Origin: Aphanomyces cochlioides
Taxonomy: Eukaryota; Oomycota; Saprolegniomycetes; Saprolegniales; Verrucalvaceae
DNA: 64,000 nt
Assembly (NCBI GenBank): GCA_019828595.1
Contig: JAHQRK010000023.1
Location: 682,001 to 746,000 of the forward strand
Reading direction: 5' to 3'
Part shown: in pieces, positions 62,189-64,000 of the stretch
How positions within the stretch are numbered: the first letter of the stretch is position 1
Layout: the number at the start of each line of letters is the position of its first letter
The notes under the pieces: generated by a model
Told to the model about the DNA's origin: nothing
What the model saw: the letters and a program-made list of their open reading frames with translations, nothing else
Databases searched by the model: none
Made by a program: the position numbers and the translations under genes

Positions 62189-63553
62189 TTAGTCCAAGTG
62201 CTTGTACGGGTGTTCTTCCGCCAAACCAGCGTTGGGCGACGCGATCGACAGTTCATCGATTTCGTGGTGGGCGTTCCAGCCTTCCTTGCGGAATTCACCT
62301 TCCGACTTGGCCATGGCGATAGCAGCCAAGCAGTTGCCGAAGACGTTAGCGCAAGCACGAGCCATGTCAATGAACCAGTCGCCACCCAAGATGAGACCGA
62401 CCGTCCACGCTGGGATATCAAATTGGTCGACCGTCGCGGCGATGACAATGATAGCAGCCGAGCGGACACCAGCGACACCCTTGGACGACACGATAAGTAG
62501 CAAGCACATGGTCACTTGTTCGCCGAGCGTCTTGTGGATGCCAGCAGCTTGGGCGCAGAACATGGAGGCCAACGTAAGATACAAAGTCGAGCCATCCAAG
62601 TTGAACGAATAGCCGAACGGTACGACAAAGGCAGTGATGTGCTTGGAGACACCGAAAGCATCCAACGCTTCGAAAACCTTGGGCAATGCGGCTTCAGACG
62701 TAGCCGTGGTGTAGGCAATGAGCAAGGGTTCGCGCATGCCACGGACAAATTCAATCGGACTGAGCTTGATGTACCAGAACACTGGACCAAAGACACAAAT
62801 CATAAAGATGAAGAGTGTCACGTAGTAGGTGAGGATCAACTTGCCCAAGCTTGCAAGCACGTGAAGACCACCGTTGTTGGCGATAGCGCTGGCAATACTG
62901 AAGCAAACACCGATGGGAGCCGTCCAGATCACAATGTCGACAAACTTGAACATGATCCACATGACAGCCTCGGCAATGTCGAGGATTTGCTTCTTGGCCT
63001 TGTCGTTTGCCATGGCCGTACTCGTACCAAAGAGGACAGCAGCAACCAACACTTGAAGCAATTCCGAGGAACCGGAGCCGCCCATCATTTCACCCCACGT
63101 CTTGGGAGCCAAGTGGTTGATCCAGATCGCATAGGTAAACTTGTCGGCAGTCGTGATAGTCGTGTTGGAGGTTTTACCGAAATCGGATGCGCCGGGCTTG
63201 ACAATGTTGACGGAGATCAAGCCAAGGATGAGCGCCAGGGTGGTCACGACTTCAAAGTAGATGAACGCTCGGAGAGCAACACGGCCCAAAGATTTGAGGT
63301 CGTTTTGACCAGCGATACCATGAATGAGCGTCGAGAAGACCAACGGGAAGACGATGAATTGCACGGGACGCAAGAACAAGTTGGCCGTCGGAGCGGCTTT
63401 CTTGCTAAAGTCTGGTGCTTCCGAGCCGAGCAAGATGCCCAAACCAGTTCCAACAATGAGCCAGAACGTCAAGGAGGTGAAAATCTTGCGGGCGACCGAT
63501 TTCGGTGGCTTGAGCTCGACCAGCTCGTTTTCTTGGGGATGGAAATGGACCAT
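62189..63553 (-). CDS. Dicarboxylate/amino acid:cation symporter, 454 aa (copy D)
   Basis: Intronless, same strand as A and C, and more diverged from them than they are from each other. Differences include KPGASDFGKTSNTTITTADK in the TM3-4 loop, a changed TM5 region (LGKLILTYYVTLFIFMICVF) and a different tail. Landmarks are kept: TTATSEAALPKVFEALDAFG, FNLDGSTLYLTLASM, SSKGVAGVRSAAII, and DWFIDMARACANVFGN in TM8. In this copy the RT pair is RA, so GltPh Thr398 is Ala here, besides Asp405 to Asn. Arg397 is kept. This suggests altered substrate or cation handling relative to copies A and C. Confidence 0.93.
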   Translation of the reverse strand: MVHFHPQENELVELKPPKSVARKIFTSLTFWLIVGTGLGILLGSEAPDFSKKAAPTANLFLRPVQFIVFPLVFSTLIHGIAGQNDLKSLGRVALRAFIYFEVVTTLALILGLISVNIVKPGASDFGKTSNTTITTADKFTYAIWINHLAPKTWGEMMGGSGSSELLQVLVAAVLFGTSTAMANDKAKKQILDIAEAVMWIMFKFVDIVIWTAPIGVCFSIASAIANNGGLHVLASLGKLILTYYVTLFIFMICVFGPVFWYIKLSPIEFVRGMREPLLIAYTTATSEAALPKVFEALDAFGVSKHITAFVVPFGYSFNLDGSTLYLTLASMFCAQAAGIHKTLGEQVTMCLLLIVSSKGVAGVRSAAIIVIAATVDQFDIPAWTVGLILGGDWFIDMARACANVFGNCLAAIAMAKSEGEFRKEGWNAHHEIDELSIASPNAGLAEEHPYKHLD

Positions 63554-64000
63554 AGAAGCGTGTGTTGCGGACGACGAGGCAAATCCAAAAGTGAATCCGT
63601 TTGAGGTTTAACTTTGCCCCTGGACCAGATTTACACCTTGCATTAGAGTGCACTTTACTGTTTGAGTCCATGTCGGGCAGGGGGTGAAAATGCACTTCAA
63701 CTTACCTGCTTCAACGTTCCATTTCCTTAACTCGACAGCTTGGAGATGTATGCGCATTTCTGGTCTGGCGAAAATGGATGGTCGGACGGTACCAGGCCTC
63801 CGTCAGACCAACGAGATTGTGCCTTCATGGATGCACAATGGCTACATGTGCCAATCGATGGCAACTGCTTGCTGAAAGGCAAGACAGACCTTGAAGATGA
63901 CGCCGGAATAGTTGGAAGAGTACTTAATTAAGAAAATGTCGAATTGGGCTACCAACATGTCGGGGTTGGAACTCTTTGTCCTCTCGTCACGACAAATGGC
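63554..64000. promoter_or_regulatory. Upstream region of symporter copy D with conserved block
   Basis: GATGACGCCGGAATAGTTGG then AAGAGTACTTAATTAAGAAA (about 63893-63935) corresponds to the blocks of copies A and C. A second shared word group, CACTTCAACTT...CATTTCCTTAACTC at ~63690-63740, also occurs at ~49410-49450 upstream of copy A. No gene recognised in the rest. Confidence 0.55.

Noticed and set aside
1..64000. tRNA or rRNA genes
   Set aside because: No cloverleaf with A/B boxes and no rRNA core segments were noticed on reading, though a dedicated scan was not possible.

Overview
This is eukaryotic nuclear DNA. Genes lie on both strands and carry many short GT-AG introns (mostly 37-61 bp), with very small gaps between neighbours. 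Two flagellar genes (CFAP52 and DRC7), a p25-alpha-like protein, a TKL-type kinase with a membrane anchor and secreted Thr/Pro/Cys-rich proteins suggest a zoospore-forming stramenopile. An oomycete of the Saprolegnia/Aphanomyces type is my best inference; it is not proven by the sequence alone.

Layout. 0-22 kb is a housekeeping segment: the C-terminus of the RNA polymerase I large subunit, a p25-alpha-like gene, a pair of small Cys-containing paralogues, a 13-exon coiled-coil gene, a phospholipase B-like protein, a TKL-like kinase, CFAP52 and MRE11. At 22-25.7 kb there is a truncated transposon-type ORF, AT-rich DNA and a GPI-anchored mucin-like protein. 25.7-38.3 kb is again gene-dense: DRC7, a macrodomain protein, TMEM19, an F-box protein, an IQ-motif protein, an LRR/coiled-coil protein and a TTD14-like P-loop protein. 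39.6-46.5 kb is a recently duplicated cluster of two families of small secreted proteins, with intact, stop-containing and transposon-interrupted copies; SEC61 gamma and an ankyrin gene sit inside it. 47.9-63.6 kb carries four dicarboxylate/amino-acid:cation symporter (DAACS/SLC1-type) copies, one with two in-frame stops. Between them are a decayed pogo-like element and a complete-looking PIF/Harbinger transposon inserted in an older hAT-derived repeat.

For the main multi-exon genes I derived the exon structures by hand from reading-frame continuity, GT-AG sites and family alignment from memory. They sum to whole codons. Where a junction is uncertain the entry says so.

The most interesting points are the secreted-protein cluster with its dated transposon interruption, the symporter array with an Asp-to-Asn change at a sodium ligand in all four copies, and the phase-0 exon repeats of the coiled-coil gene. 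Repeated CCAAT-box motifs close to gene starts and 3' ends that touch with 0-30 bp between stop codons are also notable.
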